DNA of 64,000 nucleotides from SYLG01 sp965226945 (GTDB taxonomy: Bacteria; Planctomycetota; Planctomycetia; Gemmatales; Gemmataceae), in assembly GCA_965226945.1 (NCBI GenBank), contig OZ245717.1, positions 4,898,001 to 4,962,000 on the forward strand. Reading direction: 5' to 3'. Made by a program: the position numbers and the translations under genes. This document shows, in pieces, positions 1 through 10,200 of the stretch. The notes under the pieces were generated by a model. The model saw only the letters and a list, made by a program, of their open reading frames with translations, was not told where the DNA came from and did no database searches. Each line of letters begins with the position of its first letter. Within the stretch, counting starts at the first letter, position 1.

Positions 1-2
1 GC

Positions 3-1961
3 ACTGGAGCCGGTAGACGACGCTTTCGTCCTTCCCACTTGAACCTTGAGTTCCTCGAATCCCGCCTGACGCCAACTTCCGCCTACGATCCCAACTCCCT
101 TTTAATCCGCTTCAATCCGAACTATGCAAATTCACTGCCTGCCGCCAATGGGTCGGTCCTTCCTGGCGTGATTTTGGATTACGCTTACGATCTCGTTCCC
201 GGACTTTGGCGTGCCAGGATCGAAGGCGATCTGTTCACGGTCTCTTCCGCAATCGCCGCGCTCGGCACCGATCCGCGCGTGGAATATGCCGTGCCCAACG
301 GGCGCAATCAGGCCGAATCGATACCCAACGATCCCCGCTTTGCAAGTCAGTGGTATTTGGCGCAGGTGGGGCCTTCGATCCGCGCGGTTTCCGCCTGGGA
401 TAACTACACCGGCAGCGGCGTGACGATCGTCGCCATCTTCGATACCGGCGTCGATGTGAACCATCCCGATCTGAAAAATCGCATTTGGGGCAACGGTGCC
501 GAAATCCCCGGAGACGGGATCGACAATGACGGCAACGGCATTGTTGACGACTTCCATGGGGCCTCTTTCAATCAGGGAAATGTCACCGGCGACGTGCTGG
601 ATGGCGATGGCCATGGCACGGCGGTGGCTGGCTTGATCGGTGCGACGGGCAACAATGGCGTCGGCGTTACGGGAGTCAACTGGAGCGCCACGATTCTGCC
701 GCTCAAGGTGATTCAAGCGGGCCAGGCCCTTGATGGCGACCTCCTGCAGGCCATGGACTATGCCGCCAAAGCCGGAGCGAAGATCTGGAATTTGAGTCTG
801 GGGGGCGGGGCCTATAGCCGGGCGATGTCCGATGCCTTCGATGCCGCTTCCAATCGAGGAATCATTGTCGTTTCGGCGGCCGGCAACAATTCCCAAAACA
901 ACGACATCAATCCCCATTTCCCTTCGAGCTACACCGCGGAAAATGTCATCGCGGTGGCTGCCACGGACGCCAACGACCGGCTGGCGCGTTTTTCGAATTT
1001 CGGCATCGCCTCGGTCGATATCGCCGCGCCCGGCACCAATCTCTTGACGACCCTTCCGGGTGGCAATTACGGCACCAGGCAAGGCACTTCCATGGCGGCC
1101 GCGCTAGTCAGCGGCGCGCTGTCGCTTCTTTGGGACCGCAGTCCCAACGCCTCGGCCAGTCAAGTTCTCGATGCCTTGATGAATCATGCCAAATCGCTTG
1201 ATTCGCTCAAGGGAGTGGTTCAGGCAGGGGGCCGGCTCGATATTGGCGGCGTGACCCAAGAAGTGGTGGATTCAAGACCGCCCGTACCCCCCGCGAGCGG
1301 TGGTTCCGGGTCGTCGGGGTCGGTTTCCAATCCGGGTGGAAGCCTTCCCGGCACGGTGCCTTCGGTCCCCGACAATTACAATGATTCCGGCCCCGGAAAT
1401 CTGTCGAACCCGCTGCCTTCCTTGCCTGGCAAGCCGATCTTGACTCCTCCGGTCATTGTCAGTCCCTCGCTGCCGGTCGTCACGCCGGTCAATCCTAACA
1501 AGCCGCCGGTGATTCTCCCCAATCCGGGGACGGTGCTGATTCCTCCGGTGATTCTTCCGGATCCGGGGGGCGCGGGCCCAGTACCCCCCGTAGCTCCAGT
1601 TCCCAATCCGCCGGTTGCCCTGCCCCCTGTGGTGGATGTTCCTCCGGTGGTCATACTTCCGCCTCCCGTCACCGAAACCCCGGTACTCCCCTCGATTCCA
1701 CCCGTTTTGGTTCCACCACCTTCGGCGAATCCCCAGCTTCCGGTGCCGGGCAAAGATGTGCTTCCGGTCGAAGAAGTTCCGGAACTGATCGATGGCGTGC
1801 TGACTCCGGTGCCGGTCACCAAAACGCCCAAGGACGATGAACCCGAGACTTCCCCCGTCGACGACGAAGAGCTTCCCATCCTTGACGAGCCCGAAGATGA
1901 TCTTTGGGAAGATTACAAGGACTGGGCCGACCTTGATTTCTGGCTAGAGATCGCTGATTAA
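3..1961 (+). CDS. Subtilisin-like serine protease (S8), 5'-truncated by window edge
   Basis: Secreted-type subtilase that would cleave peptide bonds outside the cytoplasm. The frame is open to the left edge. A TTG at 39 could serve as a start, but the codons before it (RRRFRPS-like) lead into LEFLESRLTP, which resembles the N-terminal tag of the next two genes, so the true start is probably outside the window. Counting from 39, the triad is Asp135 (IFDTGVDVNHPD), His192 (GDGHGTAVAG) and Ser351 (GTSMAAALVSG). Residues about 50-90 resemble a short propeptide-like region. After about residue 415 comes a proline/valine-rich stretch of roughly 180 residues (repeated PPV/LP units) and then a strongly acidic tail rich in Asp, Glu and Trp. 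The linker could span or bind cell-envelope material; this is inference. Unlike its two downstream paralogues it has no Ig-like repeats. Family call is firm; substrate unknown. Confidence 0.93.
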   Translation, partial: TGAGRRRFRPSHLNLEFLESRLTPTSAYDPNSLLIRFNPNYANSLPAANGSVLPGVILDYAYDLVPGLWRARIEGDLFTVSSAIAALGTDPRVEYAVPNGRNQAESIPNDPRFASQWYLAQVGPSIRAVSAWDNYTGSGVTIVAIFDTGVDVNHPDLKNRIWGNGAEIPGDGIDNDGNGIVDDFHGASFNQGNVTGDVLDGDGHGTAVAGLIGATGNNGVGVTGVNWSATILPLKVIQAGQALDGDLLQAMDYAAKAGAKIWNLSLGGGAYSRAMSDAFDAASNRGIIVVSAAGNNSQNNDINPHFPSSYTAENVIAVAATDANDRLARFSNFGIASVDIAAPGTNLLTTLPGGNYGTRQGTSMAAALVSGALSLLWDRSPNASASQVLDALMNHAKSLDSLKGVVQAGGRLDIGGVTQEVVDSRPPVPPASGGSGSSGSVSNPGGSLPGTVPSVPDNYNDSGPGNLSNPLPSLPGKPILTPPVIVSPSLPVVTPVNPNKPPVILPNPGTVLIPPVILPDPGGAGPVPPVAPVPNPPVALPPVVDVPPVVILPPPVTETPVLPSIPPVLVPPPSANPQLPVPGKDVLPVEEVPELIDGVLTPVPVTKTPKDDEPETSPVDDEELPILDEPEDDLWEDYKDWADLDFWLEIAD

Positions 1962-2177
1962 ACAAATCAGACGAGATTTCGATAAAAAATCGATGGCAAA
2001 CGGATTTGCGCCAACCTAATCCTTCCTGAAACAATTAGGATGGGGGCGCATGCTTTTTTTTGAGGTCCGCCAAACTCTCCACTTGGTTGACCTGGATTAT
2101 CAGGTTAGTCAACGATTTGACGCTTACTTAAATGGTATCGATCTTTCATTAATTCTCTGTTTTCTTGGGGTGATTCC

Positions 2178-5100
2178 ATGAGTCGGGAAGAGAAAAAAAA
2201 TCCTCAACGCCATCAAACCCTCGGCTTGGAGTCGCTTGAGGACAGAACGGTTCCCAGCGGAAGCCCCTGGATTTTGGACCCTACAAAAGTGGACCTGTCT
2301 CGAGTTCTGATTCAATTCAAAAGCCAATACGAGGTTCACACGGAGCCCAATTATTATGGCAACGGAGTCGATGTCGTCCGAGGGTTTGATATTTCCCCTG
2401 ATTTCTACGAAGTGGAGATCGACAAATCGGTCGACTATACCAGTACACTCAATTCCCTCTTAGGCGATCCTCGCATTGGTAGAATTGACCAAAATCTTTA
2501 TGGCTTTGCGCGATCCGTTCCCAACGACACTCGTTATGCCGAGCAGTGGGCTTTCAACAACACCGGCCAAACGGGCGGGATCGCCGGCGCGGACATCGAT
2601 GCGCAGAAGGCTTGGGACCTTTCACGCGGATCCGGCCAGACCATTGTCTGCGTGATGGATACCGGGGTCGATTACAATCACCCCGATCTCAAGGCCAATA
2701 TGTGGGTGAATACCAAGGAAATTCCTGGCAATGGCGTAGACGACGACAAAAATGGCTATGTCGATGATATCTATGGCATCGATCCGGGCGATAACGATTC
2801 CGATCCCATGGATGGGGATCTTCATGGCACTCATTGTGCCGGAATCATTGGCGCAGTCGGCAACAATGCGATGGGCGTCACAGGTGTCGCCCAAAAAGCC
2901 AGGATCATGGCGGTCAAGATCGATGGTGCAAACGGGTTTAGCACCGTTGCCATCCTTGACGGAATGACTTACGCGGCAAATAATGGCGCCAAAGTCATTA
3001 ATATGAGCTTTGGCAGTTACAGTGGTTCGGCCGGCGATCCTTTTGACCTGGCAATTAAAAGTGTCGGGCAGAAGGGCGTTATTTGTGTCGTTGCTTGTGG
3101 CAATGATATGAATGACAATGACCAGCTGATTTCCTATCCTGATGGATATCCAGAAGACAATATTATTGCGGTGGCCGCGACCGACGCGCGAGATAATTTG
3201 TCAAGTTTCTCGAACTATGGTCTAAAAAATGTCGACATTGCCGCGCCGGGCAGCAGGATTCTGAGTACCGTTCCGAACGGCGGATACGAGCTTGAGGATG
3301 GAACCTCCATGGCCGCCCCCATGGTGGTTGGGGCGCTTTCGGTGATGATGGATTACAACCCCAAGTTCACCTACAAGGACTACATTAATTTCCTTTATAA
3401 CGGTGCCGATAAGCTCCCATCGTTAGCCGGCAAAATGGTGACCGGAGGGAGATTGAATCTCTTCAACTCAATGCCCCCGGCGCCGACCATCCCAGCCATC
3501 GTCACGGCGACCGCCTCCATAACGTCCGGTTATCTCGGCGACCAGGTGTCGTTTTCGGCGACGGTGGCGAAACCGACGCCAAGCGAGCCGGTGCCGACGG
3601 GCAAGGTCGATCTTGTCGAGAATAATGCGGTTATCGCCAGCGCCACCCTGGACGAGAACGGTAAGGCAACTTTCCCCGCTTTGACACTTTCGACAGAAGG
3701 CAAGCGGGTCTTCACGGTAAGGTACACGGCAACTCCCGGTGGTCGCTACGTCGACGGCACCTCGACGTCAATGATCGTGACGACGGTGCGTCGCGAGACG
3801 AACCTGACGAACTTCATCAAGGTCGGTGATACGACGGCATCGAGCATACCGTTTGGCCAGTCGATCACCTTGCTCGCGTACCTGGGAGCGCCGACGCCGG
3901 GAGCGAGCCTGCCGACGGGATTGATCGAGTTCTTTATCAACAGCAAGTCGTATGGGGCGCGTTCGGTATCGCTCTCCAACAATCAGCTCCAGGCCCAGAT
4001 CAACGTGGATGGCTTGCCGTTGGGCAGTTACACGACCTATGCGACCTACAAGGGCGACCCGATTTATGGGATGTCGGTGAGCACGTCGCTGAAATTCACG
4101 GTGGTGAAGGCGACCACGGCGACGATCCTGACGCCGCAAAGCGACACGGCGGTGGTGGGGGAGACGTTCGCGATCCAGGGTCTGGTGGCGGCGAATGTTG
4201 GAGCGAAGATTCAGGGTAAGGTGCAGTTCCGCCTGAATGGTGCCTTGCTCGGCTCGCCCTTGACGGTGGCGGAAGACGGCACGGTGCTGTTGCGCAATGC
4301 GTTCTTGCTGAGCCAAATTGGCAAGAACCGCCAGTTGACGGCGACCTTCACGGACACGTCGGGCAATTACAGCGGGTCGACGTCGGTAAGCGTGCCGATC
4401 TTGATCACGAACACGAAGACGAAGATCGCAATCCCCACGTTCGCCAAGATCGGGGAACAGGTGACATTCACGGCGACGGTGAGTCAGGTGCCTGGCAGCG
4501 CGGGAACGCTTGGCGGGTATGTGGAATTCTTCGATGGGACGAAGTCTTTGGGAACGGCGCCGATCGATGCCAGCGGCCTGGGGACCTTGCAACTGCCCAA
4601 TCTAGACGCGCGGCAGTACCAGATTCGGGCTCGCTACGTGAACACGACGGGCACCGGGGTGGTGGACAGCGGTCTAACCGATCCGTCGATCTTGCTCGTC
4701 AGCCGCGGAGGTCCGTCGGTGACCTTCACGAACATTCCGAGCGCGCCGAAGACCTATGGCGATAACCTGTCGTTCAGCCTGGAAGTGCGTCCCCCGAATG
4801 TGGGTCTTCCCATCCCGACGGGCACGGTGATCATTCTGTTTGGCACGCAGGAGATCCAGCGCGTGACCCTGAGCGGCGGCGCGGCGTCGTTCGTGTTGAC
4901 GCCGGATCAATACCAGATTGGTCTCAATAGCGTGACGGCGCGTTATCTGGGCGATGGCAATTATGCCTCGTCGGACGGAACGACGGTGAACTTCAGCGTG
5001 GTGAAGGCAACCACATTCACGGCGCTCGAACTGCAAACGCAGGCTGGTGCGCCGGTGACGGGAGCGGTGTCGTACGGATCGTTGCTCAAGATCGTGACGG

Positions 5101-6896
5101 ACGTGTTTAACATCCCGAATGATCTTCCGCCAAACGGGTCGGTAACCTTGTTTACCGTGGTGGACGGCAAAGAGCGAGTGCTTGGCCAGGTGAACCTCTC
5201 GACTCAGGGGCCAGGCTGGTCGACAAGTTCGTTTACGGTCGAAAAGCTCCCGGTGGGGCAGTACCAGATCAAGGCACGCTACAGCGCAACGGATCGGTAT
5301 GAAGCGAGCGAGTCGGATTCGGTGTCGTTAACCATCGTGCCGGGAACATCCTCGGTGTCGCTGGTTGGCGAGAGCCGGTTCAAGGCGAAGGGACAAACGA
5401 GCCTGACAGCGGTGGTGGACGACGGTACTGGCAATGCGCCGGTGGGCATTGTGCGATTTTATAACGTTGGAGCCTCCAAGCTTTTGGGTGAAGTGCCGGT
5501 GACGACCGATATCAGCGGCTCGGTAGCGAGTCTTTCCTTTACAAACGACTTCGCGGCCGGTCCCGTGGAAATCCGTGCAGAGTTCATCAGCAGCAAGCCG
5601 GGTACGCAAAACGCCTCGGCGAGCCAGACCCTGAAGATCTTCGACAAGCCAGTGAACTTTACGCTGGTGCCGAACTTGACCAGCGTGAGGGTGAATGACG
5701 CGGTGTCGTTGGTGGTGAGCCTGGAAGTGCCGGTGCCAGGCGACTTCGATGTAACGAAGGTGCGGTTTTATGACAGCGGCCTGGAAGTGACGCCAAGCAT
5801 CGTGTCGCCGTTTACGGCAAGCGGCAACAAGTTCACGGGGACGTTCTCGGTGGCGTTGAATACGGTGGGCACGCATGCGCTGACGGCGAAGTACCTGGGA
5901 TCGACCTTCATCGACGCGGCGGAATCAAGCCGGGCGGACCTCCTGGCCCGAGCGCGCGTGGTGGCGTCCACCCAAACCTCGGCGGTGGTCGTGACCGATG
6001 CGTCGGGGACGGCGGCAAGCGGGGTGCTGACGGGAGAAAAGGTCAAGTTGAGCGCGACGGTGAAGAACCTGACGACGACGCAGAACCCAGATGGCTCGAT
6101 CGCGTTCGTGGCGATCAAGGGAGGGGTGGAAACGGTGCTGGGCACGGTGGCGGTGAAAGCGCTGTCGACGAATCAGGCGACGGCGGAGCTGACGCTGGCC
6201 AATGGCATCGGCCTGTCGGGTGCCTATTCGGTGGTGGCGCGGTTCCAGAGCGGTAGCGACTTCACCCCGAGCAGTTCAACGGGAGTGAACCTGAAGGTGG
6301 TGGATGGTCCCGCGGTGGTGAGCTTCGTGGGCAGCGCGAATCTGCCCGCGGGAATCGCGACGAGTCTGACGGTGAAGGTGGACGACGGCACGGGCCGTTC
6401 GCTGCCTGGCAAGGTGAACTTCTTCAACGATGCGACGAATGCGCCGCTCGGATCGGCGGACATGGTGGGCGGCATAGCCACCTTGATGCTGAAGAACGGC
6501 CTGCCTGCGGGAGCGTTGCGCCTGCGCGCCGAGTTCGTGTCTTCGTCGTTTGCGGGAGCAAACGGATCTGTGTCGAAGGACTTCGTGTTCTTGGCCGACT
6601 CGCAGATTACGGTGACGACGGCGCTTGCGGCGTACAAGTCGACGGATCTGATCACGATCACGATCGGCCTGGACATTCCGGCGACCTTGCCCGCGGGCCA
6701 GATTCAGCTTTACCTCAACACCCAGTTGAAAACGACCCTGACGCCGACCTGGAACGCGGCCACGGGCCGGTACGAGGCGACTTACCAGGTGACGGGCCTG
6801 AGCGTGGGCACGAACCGGATCATGGCGAAATACCTGGGCACGCCCTTCACCGCGCCCAAGGAAAGCGCTGTCCGTACGATTGTCGTTCGCAGATAA
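2178..6896 (+). CDS. Subtilase with about eleven Ig-like (Big_3-type) repeats, copy 1
   Basis: Giant extracellular S8 protease of 1572 residues. The N-terminus carries the tag LGLESLEDRTVPSG and no obvious hydrophobic signal peptide. The catalytic triad is Asp161 (VMDTGVDYNHPD), His216 (GDLHGTHCAG) and Ser377 (GTSMAAPMVV). From about residue 435 to the end there are about eleven consecutive modules of about 100 residues with the pattern of bacterial Ig-like domains (PTGxVxF…, LPxGxYxIxARYxG, then a V-V junction). Such arrays usually act as stalks or adhesive spacers. The gene is followed by a hairpin terminator, so it is probably transcribed alone. Its C-terminal two thirds is almost identical in DNA to the following gene, while the protease domains have diverged. 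Export route and substrate are not visible. Confidence 0.93.
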   Translation: MSREEKKNPQRHQTLGLESLEDRTVPSGSPWILDPTKVDLSRVLIQFKSQYEVHTEPNYYGNGVDVVRGFDISPDFYEVEIDKSVDYTSTLNSLLGDPRIGRIDQNLYGFARSVPNDTRYAEQWAFNNTGQTGGIAGADIDAQKAWDLSRGSGQTIVCVMDTGVDYNHPDLKANMWVNTKEIPGNGVDDDKNGYVDDIYGIDPGDNDSDPMDGDLHGTHCAGIIGAVGNNAMGVTGVAQKARIMAVKIDGANGFSTVAILDGMTYAANNGAKVINMSFGSYSGSAGDPFDLAIKSVGQKGVICVVACGNDMNDNDQLISYPDGYPEDNIIAVAATDARDNLSSFSNYGLKNVDIAAPGSRILSTVPNGGYELEDGTSMAAPMVVGALSVMMDYNPKFTYKDYINFLYNGADKLPSLAGKMVTGGRLNLFNSMPPAPTIPAIVTATASITSGYLGDQVSFSATVAKPTPSEPVPTGKVDLVENNAVIASATLDENGKATFPALTLSTEGKRVFTVRYTATPGGRYVDGTSTSMIVTTVRRETNLTNFIKVGDTTASSIPFGQSITLLAYLGAPTPGASLPTGLIEFFINSKSYGARSVSLSNNQLQAQINVDGLPLGSYTTYATYKGDPIYGMSVSTSLKFTVVKATTATILTPQSDTAVVGETFAIQGLVAANVGAKIQGKVQFRLNGALLGSPLTVAEDGTVLLRNAFLLSQIGKNRQLTATFTDTSGNYSGSTSVSVPILITNTKTKIAIPTFAKIGEQVTFTATVSQVPGSAGTLGGYVEFFDGTKSLGTAPIDASGLGTLQLPNLDARQYQIRARYVNTTGTGVVDSGLTDPSILLVSRGGPSVTFTNIPSAPKTYGDNLSFSLEVRPPNVGLPIPTGTVIILFGTQEIQRVTLSGGAASFVLTPDQYQIGLNSVTARYLGDGNYASSDGTTVNFSVVKATTFTALELQTQAGAPVTGAVSYGSLLKIVTDVFNIPNDLPPNGSVTLFTVVDGKERVLGQVNLSTQGPGWSTSSFTVEKLPVGQYQIKARYSATDRYEASESDSVSLTIVPGTSSVSLVGESRFKAKGQTSLTAVVDDGTGNAPVGIVRFYNVGASKLLGEVPVTTDISGSVASLSFTNDFAAGPVEIRAEFISSKPGTQNASASQTLKIFDKPVNFTLVPNLTSVRVNDAVSLVVSLEVPVPGDFDVTKVRFYDSGLEVTPSIVSPFTASGNKFTGTFSVALNTVGTHALTAKYLGSTFIDAAESSRADLLARARVVASTQTSAVVVTDASGTAASGVLTGEKVKLSATVKNLTTTQNPDGSIAFVAIKGGVETVLGTVAVKALSTNQATAELTLANGIGLSGAYSVVARFQSGSDFTPSSSTGVNLKVVDGPAVVSFVGSANLPAGIATSLTVKVDDGTGRSLPGKVNFFNDATNAPLGSADMVGGIATLMLKNGLPAGALRLRAEFVSSSFAGANGSVSKDFVFLADSQITVTTALAAYKSTDLITITIGLDIPATLPAGQIQLYLNTQLKTTLTPTWNAATGRYEATYQVTGLSVGTNRIMAKYLGTPFTAPKESAVRTIVVRR
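3771..5010 (+). repeat. Long direct repeat block A, copy 1
   Basis: This stretch matches 8896-10135 base for base apart from a cluster of changes near its left end and a handful of single substitutions, with no indels (constant offset 5125). It encodes Ig-like modules 2 to 5. Confidence 0.9.
5618..6893 (+). repeat. Long direct repeat block B, copy 1
   Basis: Near-identical to 10743-12018 at the same 5125-base offset, with only scattered substitutions. It encodes the last Ig-like modules. Between blocks A and B the two genes are clearly more diverged. Confidence 0.9.
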
Positions 6897-7296
6897 GCGG
6901 ACCGACGAAAAACCAGGGTCAACAACGAAATGAGGCGGGCTTTGGCCTGCCTCATTTCGTTGACAGTTGAATTTGCCAGAGATCGACGGGCGCCGCGAAC
7001 GGACGAATGCCCGATCTTTCCCGATGCTGTGTCTAGAGAAGGTAGGGTGAGTTTGCCTTTTAGGCTGGAGAATGCCGGATAAGCAAATAACATAGGGCCT
7101 TAAACTAAATCCCATGGCATTTCGATTTGCGTCGCGGACCTGTTTCTCGGCACAATTGCCGTGCAAGGATTTGAATTTCTCAAAAATTGGCAAAGCCAAA
7201 TACCAACTGGCTGCGTCTTAGATCCAGGGGCATTGTTCCCGCCGCCACTTCATAAGCGCTCGATATCATTTGTTATACGTGCTAAAAGGGGAATTG
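6897..7296. other. Intergenic gap between the two Ig-subtilases
   Basis: No gene is visible in this 400-base stretch. It holds the terminator hairpin at 6924-6961 and, just before the next start, the ribosome binding site. The middle part is relatively AT-rich and may contain the promoter of the second gene, but no convincing -35/-10 pair could be fixed by eye. Confidence 0.6.
6924..6961 (+). terminator. Hairpin terminator after Ig-subtilase copy 1
   Basis: Perfect 13-bp stem: aacgaaatgaggc pairs with gcctcatttcgtt around a 12-base loop, 27 bases after the stop codon. It lacks a long T-run, so termination efficiency is uncertain. Confidence 0.7.
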
Positions 7297-10200
7297 ATGA
7301 GCCAGAACGAAAAGAATCCGCGTAAAGCCCCCCATCTGGAATTACTAGAGGACCGAACGGTACCGAGCGGCAGCCAGTTGGTGCTCGACCCTGCCAAGGT
7401 CGATTTGTCTCGAGTGATGGTTCACTTCAAGACCGACTTTGCCGTTCACCTCGAACCAGATTATTACGGGAAGGGAATCGATGTCGTTCAGACGTTCGAT
7501 TTGACCCCGGGCATTTACGAAGTCGCCCTTGATCCAGCGCTCGACTATGCAAGCACGGTTGCCTCTCTGGGTAGCGACCAACGGGTGCTCCGCATCGACC
7601 AGAATTTCCGCATGTTTTCCACCGCTGTTCCCAACGACCCCAGTTACCGCGAACTTTGGGGGATGAACAATTCAGGTCAAAGCGGCGGTCTGGCAGGGGC
7701 AGATATTGATGCGCAAAAAGCCTGGGATCTCGGCAAAGGCACGGGAAAAACCCTTGTGGCGGATATCGATACCGGGATCGACTACAACCACCCTGACCTG
7801 ATCGCCAATTTGTGGAAAAACTCAAAAGAAACTCCTGGCAATGGCATCGACGATGATCTCAATGGGTTTGTCGACGACGTTTATGGCATCGACACGGTCA
7901 ACGGCGATTCCGATCCCATGGATGGCCATTCGCATGGTACCCATGTGGCCGGAATCATAGGTGCCGTGGGAAACAACAATGTTGGGGTCGTGGGGGTGGC
8001 CTGGAAAACTCAAATTATGGCGGTGAAAGTCCTTGGTGACACCAACGGAGGCACCAGTCTGACTGCGGTTCAAGGCTTGAACTATGCCGTGAAGATGGGT
8101 GCAAAAATCGCTAACATGAGTCTTGGGGGCGGTGGCTCGCCAGGAGATTTTTTTGACGTCGCCGTTCGCGCTGCCGGTCAACAAGGAGTGATTGTCGTTG
8201 CCGCTGCTGCCAATGGCGGAGATGACGGCATTGGCGACGATAATGATAACATCCCTAATTACCCATCCAGTTACACTGCAGATAATATTGTTGCGGTTGC
8301 AGCGACCGATCGAAACGACCGGATCGCTGGCTTTTCCAACTACGGTTTGACTTCGGTCGATATTGGCGCGCCCGGTGTTGAAATATTGAGTACGATTCCC
8401 GGCGGTGGTTACGACTACAAGCAAGGGACGTCGATGGCAACGCCGATGGTGACCGGCGCCCTTGCAGTGATGATGGATTACAATCCCAATTTGAACTATA
8501 AAGATTACATTAATCTTCTTTACAGCGGCGCCGACAAGATCCCGGCCTTGGCCGGAAAGACGACGACAGGCGCCAGGCTGAATCTGTTCAACTCGATGCC
8601 GCCGGCGCCGACGATCCCCGCGGTGATTACGGCGACCGCATCGCTCACTTCGGGCTACATCGGCGACCAGGTGTCGTTTTCGGTGACGGTGGCGAAGCCG
8701 ACGCCGAGCGAACCGGTGCCGACGGGCAAGGTCGATCTCGTCGAGAATAACGTGGTGCTTGCAAGCGCCACTCTGGACGAGAACGGCAAGGCAAGTTTCC
8801 CTGCATTGACACTCTCCAGTGAAGGCAAACGAGTCTTCACGGTGAGGTACACCGCAACGGCGAATGGGCGTTATATCGACGGGACGTCGGCGCCGATGAT
8901 CGTGACGACGGTGCGTCGCGAGACGAACCTGACGAACTTCATCAAGGTGGGCGATACGACGGCATCGAGCATACCGTTTGGCCAGTCGATCACCTTGCTC
9001 GCGCACCTGGGAGCGCCGACGCCAAGCGGCAACCTGCCGACGGGATTGATCGAGTTCTTTATCAACAGCAAGTCGTATGGGGCGCGTTCGGTATCGCTCT
9101 CCAACAATCAGCTCCAGGCCCAGATCAACGTGGATGGCTTGCCGTTGGGCAGTTACACGACCTATGCGACCTACAAGGGCGACCCGATTTATGGGATGTC
9201 GGTGAGCACGTCGCTGAAATTCACGGTGGTGAAGGCGACCACGGCGACGATCCTGACGCCGCAAAGCGACACGGCGGTGGTGGGGGAGACGTTCGCGATC
9301 CAGGGTCTGGTGGCGGCGAATGTTGGAGCGAAGATTCAGGGTAAGGTGCAGTTCCGCCTGAATGGTGCCTTGCTCGGCTCGCCCTTGACGGTGGCGGAAG
9401 ACGGCACGGTGCTGTTGCGCAATGCGTTCTTGCTGAGCCAAATTGGCAAGAACCGCCAGTTGACGGCGACCTTCACGGACACGTCGGGCAATTACAGCGG
9501 GTCGACGTCGGTAAGCGTGCCGATCTTGATCACGAACACGAAGACGAAGATCGCAATCCCCACGTTCGCCAAGATCGGGGAACAGGTGACATTCACGGCG
9601 ACGGTGAGTCAGGTGCCTGGCAGCGCGGGAACGCTTGGCGGGTATGTGGAATTCTTCGATGGGACGAAGTCTTTGGGAACGGCGCCGATCGATGCCAGCG
9701 GCCTGGGGACCTTGCAACTGCCCAATCTAGACGCGCGGCAGTACCAGATTCGGGCCCGCTACGTGAACACGACGGGCACCGGGGTGGTGGACAGCGGTCT
9801 AACCGATCCGTCGATCTTGCTCGTCAGCCGCGGAGGTCCGTCGGTAACCTTCACGAGCATTCCGAGCGCGCCGAAGACCTATGGCGATAACCTGTCGTTC
9901 AGCCTGGAAGTGCGTCCCCCGAATGTGGGTCTTCCCATCCCGACGGGCACGGTGATCATTCTGTTTGGCACGCAGGAGATCCAGCGCGTGACCCTGAGCG
10001 GCGGCGCGGCGTCGTTCGTGTTGACGCCGGATCAATACCAGATTGGTCTCAATAGCGTGACGGCGCGTTATCTGGGCGATGGCAATTATGCCTCGTCGGA
10101 CGGAACGACGGTGAACTTCAGCGTGGTGAAGGCAAGCACGCTGACGACGATCGAGTTGCTCACCTCGGCGGGCGCGCCGCTGACGGGAGCGGTGTCGTAC

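Noticed and set aside
2088..2114. Imperfect inverted repeat (gttgacct…aggttagtcaac) before the first Ig-subtilase
   Set aside because: Stem is broken by a bulge and there is no partner copy before the paralogue, so an operator call is not supported.
7822..9717. 631-codon open frame on the minus strand across Ig-subtilase copy 2
   Set aside because: Its product is Arg/His-rich without domains, and it lies opposite a well-supported gene; the parallel frame in copy 1 shows it arises from GC-rich codon bias.
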